DNA of 64,000 nucleotides from Pseudomonadota bacterium (GTDB lineage Bacteria > Pseudomonadota > Gammaproteobacteria > Burkholderiales > Burkholderiaceae_C), in contig CAUJIM010000019.1 of assembly GCA_963205335.1 (NCBI GenBank), positions 38,692 to 102,691 on the forward strand. The letters are read 5' to 3'. Both the position numbers and the translations under genes were made by a program. Of the stretch, positions 19,324-27,862 are shown piece after piece; the first letter of the stretch is position 1, and the number at the start of each line of letters is the position of its first letter. Under the pieces are notes generated by a model. It searched no databases, was not told where the DNA came from, and saw only the letters and a program-made list of their open reading frames with translations.

Positions 19324-20865
19324 TCAGAAAAAGCCGAAGGCCTGGTCACCGAACGACTGCACGATGCTCTTGGTACGGCGGTAGTTGTTGAGCGCGCTCT
19401 TGTGCATTTCGCGTCCGAAGCCCGAGTTCTTCCACCCTCCGAACGAGGTGTGCGCGGGCCACAGGTAGTAGCAGTTGCACCAGACCTTGCCTACCTCCAG
19501 CTCCCGGGCGAAGCGCTGCATCTGGTGATAGTCGCGCGTCCACACACCGGCCGTGAGGCCGTATTCGCTGTCATTGGCGATCCGGATCGCCTCCTCGTCG
19601 CTGGAAAAGCGCATGACCGTGGTGACCGGGCCAAAAATTTCCTCGCGCGAGGTGCGCATGTCGTTGGTGCCCTCCAGCACCGTGGGCTCGATGTAGTAGC
19701 CGCCTTCGACTCCGTCCACCTGGTAGGCGTTGCCGCCCATGAGAACCTTGGCACCCTCCTGGCGACCGATCTCCAGGTAGCCCATGACTTTTTCGTACTG
19801 CTGGCGCGAGGTGATGGCGCCCATGCCGGTCGTCATCTCCAGCGGATGGCCGCGCCCGACCCGGGCGATGCGCTGGCGCACCCGGTCCATGAAAGGCTCG
19901 TAGATCGAATCGTGCAGCAGCGCGCGCGTGGGCGAGGCGCAGACTTCGCCCTGGTCGTACAGGTAGATCAGAAAGCCCTCGATGGCTTTGTCGAGCAGTG
20001 CGTCGTCCCTGTCCATGATCGACGGCAGGAAGATGTTGGGCGACTTGCCGCCCAGTTCCAGCGTTACCGGGGTCAGGTTCTGTGCCGCGGTTGCCATGAT
20101 CCGCCGCCCGGTGACCGCAGAGCCGGTGAAGGCGATCTTTTTCACGCGCGGCGACGCCACCAGCGCCTCGCCCGCCTCCCTGCCGTAGCCCTGGACCAGG
20201 TTGAGCACGCCGGGGGGGAACAGATCGGCCACCAGTTCGAACAGGCGTGTCACCGAATACGGGGTGTTTTCGGCAGGCTTCAGGATGACGCAGTTGCCGG
20301 CGGCCAATGCCGGCCCCAGCTTCATGGACGCCATCAGCAGCGGCGCGTTCCATGGAATGATCAGGCCGACTACGCCATAGGGTGCGTTGAGCTCGATGTT
20401 GAAGGTGTGGGCATCGATGTCGGAGCACTCGCCGGCATCGGCACGCAGTACGGCGCCAAAATAGCGGATCTGGTCGATCGTGCCGGGCAGATCGACGAAC
20501 ATGCATTCGCGCATCGGCTTGCCGTTGCCCCAGCACTCGACTGCCATGAGCTCTTGCGCGTTCTGCTCGAGGCGATCGGCCATGCGCAGCAGGATGTTGC
20601 TGCGCTCCGTGGCCGAAGTGGCAACCCACCCGGGCGCTGCCTTCCAGGCCGCATCACAGGCCAAGTCGATGTCTTTGGCGCTGGAGCGTGGGAACTCGCT
20701 GATCACCGAGCCATCGATCGGCGAGTGGTTGGTGAAAAACTGGCCTTCCGCGGGTTCCGTCCAGGCGCCGCCGATGTAGTTGAGATAGCGGGGCTTGGCT
20801 GGGGGCGTGGATGTGGCATGGCAGGGTGTCTCCTTTGTTCCTGATATCAGGCGTCGATGCGACAC
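19324..20865 (-). CDS. NAD(P)-dependent aldehyde dehydrogenase
   Basis: About 500 residues of the aldehyde dehydrogenase superfamily, oxidising an aldehyde to the acid. Catalytic segments are intact: VTLELGGKSPNIF (general base Glu), DQGEVCASPTRALL (nucleophilic Cys), the cofactor segment PWNAPLLMASMKLGPALAAG and EIFGPVTTVMRF. The start is uncertain. The only in-frame start is GTG 20865 without a good ribosome-binding site, whereas AAAGGAGAC correctly precedes ATG 20819, which is one base out of frame; one more C in the C-run at about 20806 would join them. It is co-directional with the GMC gene downstream, so an alcohol-aldehyde-acid pair is likely. Confidence 0.88.
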   Translation of the reverse strand: MSHRRLISGTKETPCHATSTPPAKPRYLNYIGGAWTEPAEGQFFTNHSPIDGSVISEFPRSSAKDIDLACDAAWKAAPGWVATSATERSNILLRMADRLEQNAQELMAVECWGNGKPMRECMFVDLPGTIDQIRYFGAVLRADAGECSDIDAHTFNIELNAPYGVVGLIIPWNAPLLMASMKLGPALAAGNCVILKPAENTPYSVTRLFELVADLFPPGVLNLVQGYGREAGEALVASPRVKKIAFTGSAVTGRRIMATAAQNLTPVTLELGGKSPNIFLPSIMDRDDALLDKAIEGFLIYLYDQGEVCASPTRALLHDSIYEPFMDRVRQRIARVGRGHPLEMTTGMGAITSRQQYEKVMGYLEIGRQEGAKVLMGGNAYQVDGVEGGYYIEPTVLEGTNDMRTSREEIFGPVTTVMRFSSDEEAIRIANDSEYGLTAGVWTRDYHQMQRFARELEVGKVWCNCYYLWPAHTSFGGWKNSGFGREMHKSALNNYRRTKSIVQSFGDQAFGFF

Positions 20866-20996
20866 CCGGATGAATTCAGTCTAGGTAGAGACGCCATGCA
20901 CCGAAAGCCGCCGATGGCGGTGTTGGTGCGGGAAAGGACAGTTGTTGCGGAACTGTGGGTGGCCCTGGTGCCGCCCGCGCTGCGGGAGCGCGCGAT

Positions 20997-21965
20997 TCAG
21001 CGGCGCCGCGTCTGGCTTGGGTATTCGCCGAAGCGTTCGAAATAGAAGCGTGCGAAACGGCCGATGTGGCCAAAGCCATATTCCATTGCCACCGTGGTCA
21101 CTTCGTCACGCGGGTGCTCGATGAAGTGCCGGTGAATCGCATCCAGCCGCCTGTCGCGCAGCCAGGCCATCGGCGACTGGCCCCATTCCTGTTGCGTCCA
21201 TTCATTGAGCTGGCGGGGGCTGAGCGCCAGCTTGCGCGCCATCTCCGGTAGCGTCAGGGGGTGCCGCAGATGCTCGTGGGCAATGGCGTGCAGCAGCTCC
21301 GTGCGGCGACGGCGTGGCGCCGTCGAGCCAGGGCGGCCGCCCTCGGCACCCGTATGTGCATGCGTCTGGAATTGGCCGACTTGCTGGCGAAGGAACCCTG
21401 CCATCGACGTTTCCAGGTGTTCCAGCCACACGGCCGTTGCGCCGCCAGCGTTCGGTGTCTGGGCAAAGTGCGCCATGCCTGCGAAGGCTTCCATCAACGG
21501 GAGCCACGCTTGCGTCTGTACTCGACTGAGCCGATGCCAAGGCGGCACCGCGATGGCTTGCGCGTCCGCACCGAACATCGCCGCAGGCAGCCGCAGAATG
21601 ACCTGCTCGCAGTGTGCCGACCAGCGCAAGGCAATCGACCGCCGTGGATTGCTGACAGCGACCTCTCCCTGGCGCAAGGCGGTGCGTTGCCCGTCGGTCC
21701 ACAACTCGATGGGGCCACGCCGAGCGTAGTGCACGAGAAGGAAGTCTTCGTACACGCGCGGCGCCAGATCCACTTCATCGCCGTAGCGCATGGCATACAG
21801 CAACAGTCGCGGCGCATTCAATTGGTGCACCACCGTCTCGACGGCGGCATGCGCATGCCAGCCGATGCGATAGTCGCAAAGCCCTTCGGCGATCAGCCGA
21901 TGGCTTTCGACGGGCTCCTTGGAGCGCAGTGCGCAGTGCTCGTAAAGAGGGGCGAGGAAGGCCAT
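20997..21965 (-). CDS. AraC-family transcriptional regulator
   Basis: 322 residues from ATG 21965. The N-terminal ~190 residues are a cupin-like ligand domain of the AraC_binding_2 type (LYEHCALRSKEPVESHRLIAE). The C-terminal 100 residues are the double helix-turn-helix, with LTLPEMARKLALSPRQLNEW and VTTVAMEYGFGHIGRFARFYFERFGEYP. The gene lies upstream of the aldehyde dehydrogenase and GMC genes on the same strand and diverges from the carboxylesterase gene. It probably controls one or both sides. The frame extends further upstream, but that part overlaps the esterase promoter region. Confidence 0.88.
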   Translation of the reverse strand: MAFLAPLYEHCALRSKEPVESHRLIAEGLCDYRIGWHAHAAVETVVHQLNAPRLLLYAMRYGDEVDLAPRVYEDFLLVHYARRGPIELWTDGQRTALRQGEVAVSNPRRSIALRWSAHCEQVILRLPAAMFGADAQAIAVPPWHRLSRVQTQAWLPLMEAFAGMAHFAQTPNAGGATAVWLEHLETSMAGFLRQQVGQFQTHAHTGAEGGRPGSTAPRRRRTELLHAIAHEHLRHPLTLPEMARKLALSPRQLNEWTQQEWGQSPMAWLRDRRLDAIHRHFIEHPRDEVTTVAMEYGFGHIGRFARFYFERFGEYPSQTRRR

Positions 21966-22128
21966 TACGCTGGCGAAGCAAACACGTAAAGTATGCGGCC
22001 ATTGTAGTTTTGCGAGCCTTCGGCGCAATGCGCGAGGCCGCACGGATGGCGCGGATTGAAGTTCGTGCAATGGAGCCGAGTTCACATACAGACCATGCCG
22101 CCTTCGCGGCAGCCAGGAGACACCACCA

Positions 22129-23400
22129 ATGACCAGTCCACATGCGATCGCGCGTGCCGGTGCGGCGACAGTGACCGGAGTCCGCTCCGACGGGGTCGCG
22201 CGGTTTAGCGCCATCCGCTATGCCCGGCCCCCGGTCGGGGATCTGCGGTTCGCCGCGCCGGTGCCGCTGCCGCTGGCGGGCGACGTCGATGCCACGCGGC
22301 CGGGGCCGATCGCGCCGCAGATGCCGTCGCGCTTGAGGGAGGTGATGGGGGACTTCGATCTGCCGCAGTCCGAGGACTGCCTCCATCTCACCGTGTGGAC
22401 ACCGGCGGCGGACGGGGCCAGGCGCCCCGTGCTGGTCTGGCTGCACGGAGGGGCCTGGCAAAGCGGCGCCGGGGCGCTGGATTGGTACGACGGCGCCCGG
22501 CTCGCGCGCGCGGGCGACATGGTCGTGGTCGGCGTGAATTACCGCCTGGCTGCGCTCGGATGGCTGTGCGCCGACGGCATCCCGGCCAACCTGGGCCTGC
22601 TGGACCAGGAGCTGGCGCTGCAGTGGGTGGCGCGGCACATTGCCGCTTTCGGCGGCGACCCCGACGCCGTGACGGTGATGGGACAGTCGGCGGGCGGCAC
22701 CAGCGTGGCCGCGCTGCTGGCGCGCCGGCCCTCGTTTCGGCGCGCCATCATGCAAAGCGCGCCATTGGGCCGCGGATTCCGGTCCGCGGAGGATGCGGCG
22801 CTGCTCGGGCGGGCCGTGCTCCGGGCCGCGGGCGCCAGTGACCTCGAAACCGCGCGCCGGCTGCCCGTGCGGCAGTTGCTGCTGGCGCAGCAGGCGCCGC
22901 AGGTGCAGGAGGCGCTGCGGGCGCAGCCGGGCACGCTGAGTCTTTTCAGCCCGGTGCGGGATGGCGAGACGCTGCCGCTCGACATGGCGCCGGCCCTGAA
23001 GAGGGCCGCAGGCCTGGCGGATGTGCTGATCGGCTACACGGCCAACGAGATGGCGGCCTTCCCCGGGGGCGCCGTCGACCCCGACAACGACCGGCTGGGC
23101 GACCGGGTCTTCGGCGCGATGTCGCGCCAGTGGGCCGCGGATGCGCTGGCGGCCGGCCGCGCGGCGTGGGTCTACCGCGTCGATGTCGCCCCGACCCGGC
23201 GCTTCGGGGCGTGCCACTGCATCGAGCTGCCCTTCGTTTTCGGCACCCTGCAGGCCTTCGCCGCGGCGCCCATGCTGCAGGGGCTGCCGGCGGCCGACGG
23301 CGAGCGGCTGGCGCGCGACATGCAGCGGGCCTGGACCGCGTTTGCCAGGGGCGAGCCGATGCCGTGGGCATCCGGCGGCCCGGCCCATGTGTTTCGATGA
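22129..23400 (+). CDS. Type-B carboxylesterase/lipase
   Basis: 423 residues, shorter than the ~500 of many type-B esterases. HGGAW (106-110) forms the oxyanion hole and GQSAGG (185-190) carries the nucleophile Ser187. GVNYRLAALGWL and the SEDCLHLTVWTP segment are family landmarks. The C-terminal ACHCIELPFVFGT contains the likely catalytic His. There is no signal peptide. AGGAGA lies 9-14 bases before the ATG. A tctC gene follows after 24 bases, so an ester may be hydrolysed in the same pathway that takes up the acid. The divergent AraC gene is the likely regulator. Confidence 0.88.
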   Translation: MTSPHAIARAGAATVTGVRSDGVARFSAIRYARPPVGDLRFAAPVPLPLAGDVDATRPGPIAPQMPSRLREVMGDFDLPQSEDCLHLTVWTPAADGARRPVLVWLHGGAWQSGAGALDWYDGARLARAGDMVVVGVNYRLAALGWLCADGIPANLGLLDQELALQWVARHIAAFGGDPDAVTVMGQSAGGTSVAALLARRPSFRRAIMQSAPLGRGFRSAEDAALLGRAVLRAAGASDLETARRLPVRQLLLAQQAPQVQEALRAQPGTLSLFSPVRDGETLPLDMAPALKRAAGLADVLIGYTANEMAAFPGGAVDPDNDRLGDRVFGAMSRQWAADALAAGRAAWVYRVDVAPTRRFGACHCIELPFVFGTLQAFAAAPMLQGLPAADGERLARDMQRAWTAFARGEPMPWASGGPAHVFR

Positions 23401-23424
23401 AACCTTCAACCAAGGGAGACACCC

Positions 23425-24375
23425 ATGTTCGGAAAATTCCTGTGCTGCGCGATGCTGGTGTGGTCGGCCAGCTCCTGGGCGGCCTTCCCCGAGAAGCCCG
23501 TCAGGATCTACGTGCCCAACCAGCCCGGCGGCCCGGTGGACGTGATGGCCCGCGTCCTGGCCGAACGCCTGAGCGCGAAATGGGGGCAGTCGGTGGTCGT
23601 CGACAACAAGCCGGGCGCTTCCGGCATCGTGATGGGGCAGGCCCTGGCCAAGTCGGCGCCCGATGGCTACACCCTGGGCATGGTGGTCGAGTCGGCGATG
23701 GCCATCATGCCTTTCACGGTCGAGAAATTACCGTACGACCCGATGAAGGATCTGCAGCCGATGATGGTGGTGGCGCGCACGCCGTTTCTCTATGTGGTGG
23801 CCGCCGACAGCCCCCTCAGGAGCTGGCAGGACCTGGTGGACCAGTCGAAGAAGCGCGAGCTGAAGATCGGCTCCTGGGGCATCGGCACGGCATTCCACAT
23901 GGTGTGGGAGCTGACGGCGCGGCGCGCCGGCATACGGGCGCAGTACGTTCCTTCGCCGACTTCGACGAAAACGCAGACCGACCTCATCGGCGGCATCCTT
24001 GACGTGGCGCTGGATGCGCCCTCGAGTGCCAGGGGTCTGCTGGATGGCGGGCGTCTGCGGCCGCTGGCCATCACGAGTCCGCAGCGGTTTTCGGGGCTCC
24101 CGGAGACGCCTACGCTGAGCGAGTCGGGGCTGGCGGGCTTCGCGCCGCAGCCGTGGATCGGCCTGATGTCGCCCACCGGCGTTCTGCAGGAGCGCGTGCA
24201 GGTGATCCACCAGGCCATTTCCGAAGTGCTGCAGGAACCGGACGTGGTCAGGCGCATGGAGACCCTGGGCATGATTCCGATCGCCAGTACTCCGCAGGAG
24301 CATGCCGCGACGATCGAAAGGAGCCGGAAAGAGATGGCTCCGCTGATCAAGGAGCTGGGGATCCGGCTGCAGTGA
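23425..24375 (+). CDS. Tripartite tricarboxylate transporter substrate-binding protein (TctC/Bug family)
   Basis: 316 residues with a Sec signal (MFGKFLCCAMLVWSASSWA), giving a periplasmic protein. The Bug signature FPEKPVRIYVPNQPGGPVD at the mature N-terminus and VVDNKPGASGIVMGQALAKS are clear; these proteins bind carboxylates and similar small acids. GGGAG lies before the ATG. No tctA/tctB membrane genes are next to it, as is common for the expanded Bug family of Burkholderiales. It probably shares a transcript with the esterase gene. Confidence 0.9.
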   Translation: MFGKFLCCAMLVWSASSWAAFPEKPVRIYVPNQPGGPVDVMARVLAERLSAKWGQSVVVDNKPGASGIVMGQALAKSAPDGYTLGMVVESAMAIMPFTVEKLPYDPMKDLQPMMVVARTPFLYVVAADSPLRSWQDLVDQSKKRELKIGSWGIGTAFHMVWELTARRAGIRAQYVPSPTSTKTQTDLIGGILDVALDAPSSARGLLDGGRLRPLAITSPQRFSGLPETPTLSESGLAGFAPQPWIGLMSPTGVLQERVQVIHQAISEVLQEPDVVRRMETLGMIPIASTPQEHAATIERSRKEMAPLIKELGIRLQ

Positions 24376-24455
24376 CCGGCCCGGTCTCCCGCGCCCCCTG
24401 CGGATGACGGCTCCGGGGTGGGGGGCGGTTGCCGATCGCGGGTTTCTACCAGATT

Positions 24456-24466
24456 TCACAATGTGA
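24456..24466. promoter_or_regulatory. Short palindrome upstream of the norSY cluster
   Basis: TCACA-A-TGTGA, a perfect 5-1-5 inverted repeat in the 227-base gap before norS, 137 bases ahead of its start. It is a possible site for a regulator of the cluster. It does not match the TTGAT-N4-ATCAA pattern of FNR/NnrR sites, so the binding protein is unknown. No clear -35/-10 pair was seen in the gap. Confidence 0.25.
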
Positions 24467-24602
24467 CAAAACCCTTGTAGCATCGCGAGCGCACACGTCC
24501 CGGTGCTGCCGATGCCCCTGGCGGGGCGACGGCTTCGGCAGCATGCAGTATGGCGGCGAGTCGCTTTCGTTTCTGTGCCATTTGACCCCCGAGGAGATCG
24601 CG

Positions 24603-25127
24603 ATGGTCGAGCAAGAAGCAGTGTGGCTGGTCACTCTCGTGCTGATGAGTGCCGTCCTGTGCGTTTTCATTTTCGTCTACGCACGATCGCAGATACGACA
24701 AGAGGACTACACGCCCCTCAAGGACCGCGCCTATCGAATACGGGCGCGTTTTTTTTGGCTGCTCGTCGTCACGCTGATCCCGGCGGCGCTGTACAACCTG
24801 ATCGACCTGCCCTACCCCGCGGCCAATGCGGCGTCGCAGGTGGACGAGGTGGTGGACGCCAGGGGCTTCCAGTGGCGCTGGGAGATCGGCAAGACCGAGT
24901 TCAAGACCGGGCAGACGGTGCTCTTCAGGGTGTCGGCGGACGACGTGAACCATGGGTTCGGCGTCTACGACGAGTCGCTCAGGCTGGTCGCGCAGACGCA
25001 GGCCATGCCGGGCTACACCAATGCGTTGCGCGTGCGCTTCGACAAGCCCGGCACCTACAAGGTGCTGTGCATGGAGTATTGCGGCACCGCGCACCACGGA
25101 ATGATTTCCGAACTGCAGGTCAAGTAA
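24603..25127 (+). CDS. norS: NorS-like CuA subunit (cytochrome c oxidase subunit II homologue of sNOR)
   Basis: 174 residues, much shorter than classical subunit II. Two N-terminal helices (about 7-27 and 50-66) anchor a periplasmic cupredoxin domain. The full CuA ligand set is present: His117 (DVNHGFGVY) and Cys156, Glu158, Cys160, His164 and Met167 in CMEYCGTAHHGM. It therefore accepts electrons from cytochrome c or a cupredoxin and passes them to the heme-copper subunit. A GAGGAG stretch precedes ATG 24603. The gene order CuA subunit, subunit I, SenC, orf1 is that of the norSY-senC-orf1 cluster described in ammonia oxidisers. A plain O2-reducing oxidase is the alternative. Confidence 0.75.
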   Translation: MVEQEAVWLVTLVLMSAVLCVFIFVYARSQIRQEDYTPLKDRAYRIRARFFWLLVVTLIPAALYNLIDLPYPAANAASQVDEVVDARGFQWRWEIGKTEFKTGQTVLFRVSADDVNHGFGVYDESLRLVAQTQAMPGYTNALRVRFDKPGTYKVLCMEYCGTAHHGMISELQVK

Positions 25128-25139
25128 GGGAGCGCAGAG

Positions 25140-26630
25140 ATGGCCGATACCTCGTCGTACCAACCCCCTGCGCTCGAGCGCGGGGCGCACCCCATCGTGG
25201 TGGCGCAAATCCTGGCCGCCGTGGCGGTGCTGCTGCTGATGATGCTGTTCGGCTGGCTGATGCGCGCCGAGCAGGCGCAGCTCACCGGCATCGGCCCCGC
25301 CTGGTTCTACCAGCTGATGACGCTGCACGGCGTGGGCATGGTGGGCGTGGGGGCGATTGCCGGCGCGGCCATCATGTGGCACTTCCTGAGCCAGTACGTC
25401 GATCTCTCCGAGAGCGTCTTCAAGGCCAACTTCGCGCTCTTCATGCTCGGGGTGGCGATGATCCTCGGCGCGGTGCTGATCGGGCAGTTCCATGGCGCCT
25501 GGACGTTTCTCTTCCCGCTGCCGGGGCATTCGATGGGCATGTGGAGCAACGGCGCGGCGGCGCTCTTCATGGCGGGCCTGCTGGTGATAGGCGTGGGTTT
25601 CCTGCTGCTGCACCTGGACGTGGGCCGGGCCCTGATCGCGCGCTACGGCAGCTTCGGCCGCGCCATGGGCTGGCCGCAGCTGTTCGGCCCGGACGACGGC
25701 CACGCGCCGCCGCCCGCGGTGGTGGCCTCGGGCATGGTGACCATCGTCAACATCGCGGGCATCGTCGGCGGCGCGGTCATCCTCACGATGATGCTGGTCA
25801 ACCTGTACGTTCCCGGCTTCAGGATCGATGCGCTGCTGGCCAAGAACCTGATCTATTTCTTCGGCCACGTGTTCGTCAACGCCACCATCTACATGGCGGT
25901 GATCGCGGTCTACGAACTGCTGCCGCGCTACACCCAGCGCCCCTGGAAGGCGAACAAGGCGTTCCTGGCGTCCTGGTCGATCTCGACCGTCCTGGTGCTC
26001 ATCATCTATCCGCACCATCTGCTGATGGACTTCGCGATGCCCCGATGGATGCTGGCCATGGGCCATATCGTCGGCTACCTCAACACCTTCCCCATCCTCG
26101 TCGTCACGGCCTACGGCGGGCTGATGATCGTCTACCGCTCGGGCATCCGCTGGGACGTCACCTCGCGCCTGCTGATGATCTCGCTGTGCGGCTGGGCGGC
26201 GGGGGCCATCCCGGCCTTCATCGACGGCACCATCGGCGTCAACTACGTGATGCACAACACCTTCTGGGTGCCGGGGCATTTCCACACCTACATGCTGCTC
26301 GGCCTGGTGGCGATGGTGCTGGGCTTCATCAACTACCTGGGCAAGCATGCGCGCGACGGCATCGACGGCGCCATCGACAACGTCGCGCTGGCGCTGTTCG
26401 TCATCGGCGGCGGCGGCCTGATTCTTAGCTTCCTGTTCTCGGGCAAGTCGAGCGTGGCGCGCCGCTACGCCGTACACTTGGCCGAGTGGGTGCCGCTCGG
26501 GCGGATCGCGGTGGTCTTCGCCACGCTGGTCGTCGTCGCGGTGCTGATCTTCCTCGCGCGCTTCCTGATGCGCCTGGGCGCCGCGACGAAGGACGCGCCG
26601 CGCGTCACGCTGGTGCGCCGGCCCGCGTGA
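25140..26630 (+). CDS. norY: NorY-like heme-copper subunit I (alternative nitric oxide reductase, sNOR type)
   Basis: 496 residues and 12 or more helices of the heme-copper oxidase superfamily. All six metal-binding histidines can be placed: His63 and His382 for the low-spin heme, His380 for the high-spin heme (VPGHFHTYMLLG), and His243, His292, His293 for CuB (FGHVFVN; IYPHHLLMDF). The GHPxVY tyrosine that is cross-linked in oxygen reductases is missing: the equivalent position is Asn247 in GHVFVN. This favours NO reduction (2 NO to N2O) over O2 reduction. It starts 12 bases after norS. The terminal GTGA overlaps the SCO/SenC start. Confidence 0.75.
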   Translation: MADTSSYQPPALERGAHPIVVAQILAAVAVLLLMMLFGWLMRAEQAQLTGIGPAWFYQLMTLHGVGMVGVGAIAGAAIMWHFLSQYVDLSESVFKANFALFMLGVAMILGAVLIGQFHGAWTFLFPLPGHSMGMWSNGAAALFMAGLLVIGVGFLLLHLDVGRALIARYGSFGRAMGWPQLFGPDDGHAPPPAVVASGMVTIVNIAGIVGGAVILTMMLVNLYVPGFRIDALLAKNLIYFFGHVFVNATIYMAVIAVYELLPRYTQRPWKANKAFLASWSISTVLVLIIYPHHLLMDFAMPRWMLAMGHIVGYLNTFPILVVTAYGGLMIVYRSGIRWDVTSRLLMISLCGWAAGAIPAFIDGTIGVNYVMHNTFWVPGHFHTYMLLGLVAMVLGFINYLGKHARDGIDGAIDNVALALFVIGGGGLILSFLFSGKSSVARRYAVHLAEWVPLGRIAVVFATLVVVAVLIFLARFLMRLGAATKDAPRVTLVRRPA

Positions 26631-27244
26631 GGCCGCGCCCGCTGATCGCGACGCTCGCGGTCTGCGCGGCCGCGCTCGCGGTCTTCGCCTGGGGCACCGA
26701 CGGCTTCAGCGCCTTCACCGCCGAGGCGGCGCGGCGCCAGCAGGTGCTGCGCCAGCCCCGGCCGGTGCCCGCCGTCGTGCTGCAGGACCAGTCGGGGCGC
26801 ACGTTCACGCTGGCCGATCTGCGCGGCCGCCAGGTGGCGCTGGAGTTCATCTACGTGCGCTGCCAGTCGCTGTGCCGCAGCCTGGGCGCGGCATTCGCGC
26901 AGATCCGCGCCAGCCTGGGAGACGGCGCGGCCGGGCACGACCTGGTGCTGCTGAGCATCAGCTTCGACCCGCGCAACGACGACGTGGCCGCGCTGCGCGC
27001 ATGGGCCGCGCGCGAAGGGGCCGACGGCGAGCGCTGGCGCGTGGCCCGGCCGCTCGACGCTCGCCAGACCGGGGCGCTGCTCGAGGCCTTCGGCGTCGTC
27101 GTCCTGCCCGACGGCCTGGGCGGTTTCGAGCACAACGCCGCCATCCATCTGCTTGACCGCGCGGGGCGCCTGGTGCGCATCAGCGACATCGAGGCGCCGC
27201 AAGATTTCGTGGCCGCGCTGGCGCCGCCCCCGGCGGCGCGGTGA
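26627..27244 (+). CDS. senC: SCO1/SenC copper chaperone of the norSY cluster
   Basis: 205 residues: one N-terminal membrane anchor (about 5-22) and a thioredoxin-fold domain facing the periplasm. The copper ligands CxxxC (Cys79, Cys83 in VRCQSLCRSLG) and His169 (FEHN) match SCO proteins, which deliver copper to the CuA centre. The start is GTG 26627, overlapping the norY stop (GTGA); the longer open frame is norY in another phase. It directly follows the CuA-containing pair, so its job is most likely loading CuA of NorS. Confidence 0.85.
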   Translation: MRPRPLIATLAVCAAALAVFAWGTDGFSAFTAEAARRQQVLRQPRPVPAVVLQDQSGRTFTLADLRGRQVALEFIYVRCQSLCRSLGAAFAQIRASLGDGAAGHDLVLLSISFDPRNDDVAALRAWAAREGADGERWRVARPLDARQTGALLEAFGVVVLPDGLGGFEHNAAIHLLDRAGRLVRISDIEAPQDFVAALAPPPAAR

Positions 27245-27855
27245 ACCCGATGGCGACGCGTCCCCCGGCGAACCCCATGCCGCGCAGGGCCGCCGGGCTG
27301 CTGCTGCGGCACTGGCCGCTGGCGCTCTGGCTGGTGCTGGCGCTGCCGGGCATGCGCGCGTGGCTCGAATCGTCGATGGCGCTGGACATGCTGGTGCAGA
27401 TGCCGCTGCTGGCCGTGCTCGGCTACGGGGGCGCGGCGGGCCTGGGGGCCGCCGCGCGCGCGCGTCTGTGCACGGCGCTGGGCGGCGCGCTGCCGCTGGT
27501 GCTGGCCGCGCTGCTCGCCTCCAGCTACTGGATGCTGCCGCGCGCGCTCGATGCCGCGCTGGGCGGCGGGTGGGCGGAGACGGCCAAGTTCGTCAGCCTG
27601 CCGCTGCTGGTCGGCGCGCCGCTGGCGCTGGCCTGGCCGCGGCTGGGCAGCATCGCACGCGGCTTCGTCTGGACCAACGCCTTCAGCATGCTGGCGGTGC
27701 TGGGCTGGCTGTACATGGCCGCGCCGGTGCGGGTGTGCAACAACTACCTGGAGAGCGCGCAATACGACGCCGGGCGCTGGATGGTCCTGGCCGCCGTGGG
27801 CGGCTTCATCGCCTGGATGCTGTACTGGATGGCGGGCGCGGAAGTCAGAGAGTGA
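27241..27855 (+). CDS. Orf1-like membrane protein of the norSY-senC-orf1 cluster
   Basis: 204 residues and about five or six hydrophobic helices: LALWLVLALPGMRAWL, MLVQMPLLAVLGYGGAAG, ALPLVLAALLASSYWML, VSLPLLVGAPLALAW, FSMLAVLGWLYM and MVLAAVGGFIAWMLYWM. I know no function for it. It begins with GTG overlapping the senC stop (GTGA), so it is translationally coupled to the reductase genes. Its position matches orf1 of the published cluster in Nitrosomonas. ATG 27250 is an alternative start. A role in assembly or as a small subunit is inference. Confidence 0.7.
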   Translation: MNPMATRPPANPMPRRAAGLLLRHWPLALWLVLALPGMRAWLESSMALDMLVQMPLLAVLGYGGAAGLGAAARARLCTALGGALPLVLAALLASSYWMLPRALDAALGGGWAETAKFVSLPLLVGAPLALAWPRLGSIARGFVWTNAFSMLAVLGWLYMAAPVRVCNNYLESAQYDAGRWMVLAAVGGFIAWMLYWMAGAEVRE

Positions 27856-27862
27856 AAACGCC

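Noticed and set aside
24456..24466. CRP or FNR site before norS
   Set aside because: The arms are TCACA-TGTGA with a one-base gap, the reverse of a CRP site, and do not match TTGAT-N4-ATCAA.
25140..26630. Subunit I as an ordinary aa3- or cbb3-type oxygen-reducing oxidase
   Set aside because: No GHPxVY tyrosine, no cbb3-type CcoO/CcoP genes, no subunit III, and the order with SenC and orf1 matches the alternative NOR cluster. Kept only as the stated alternative.
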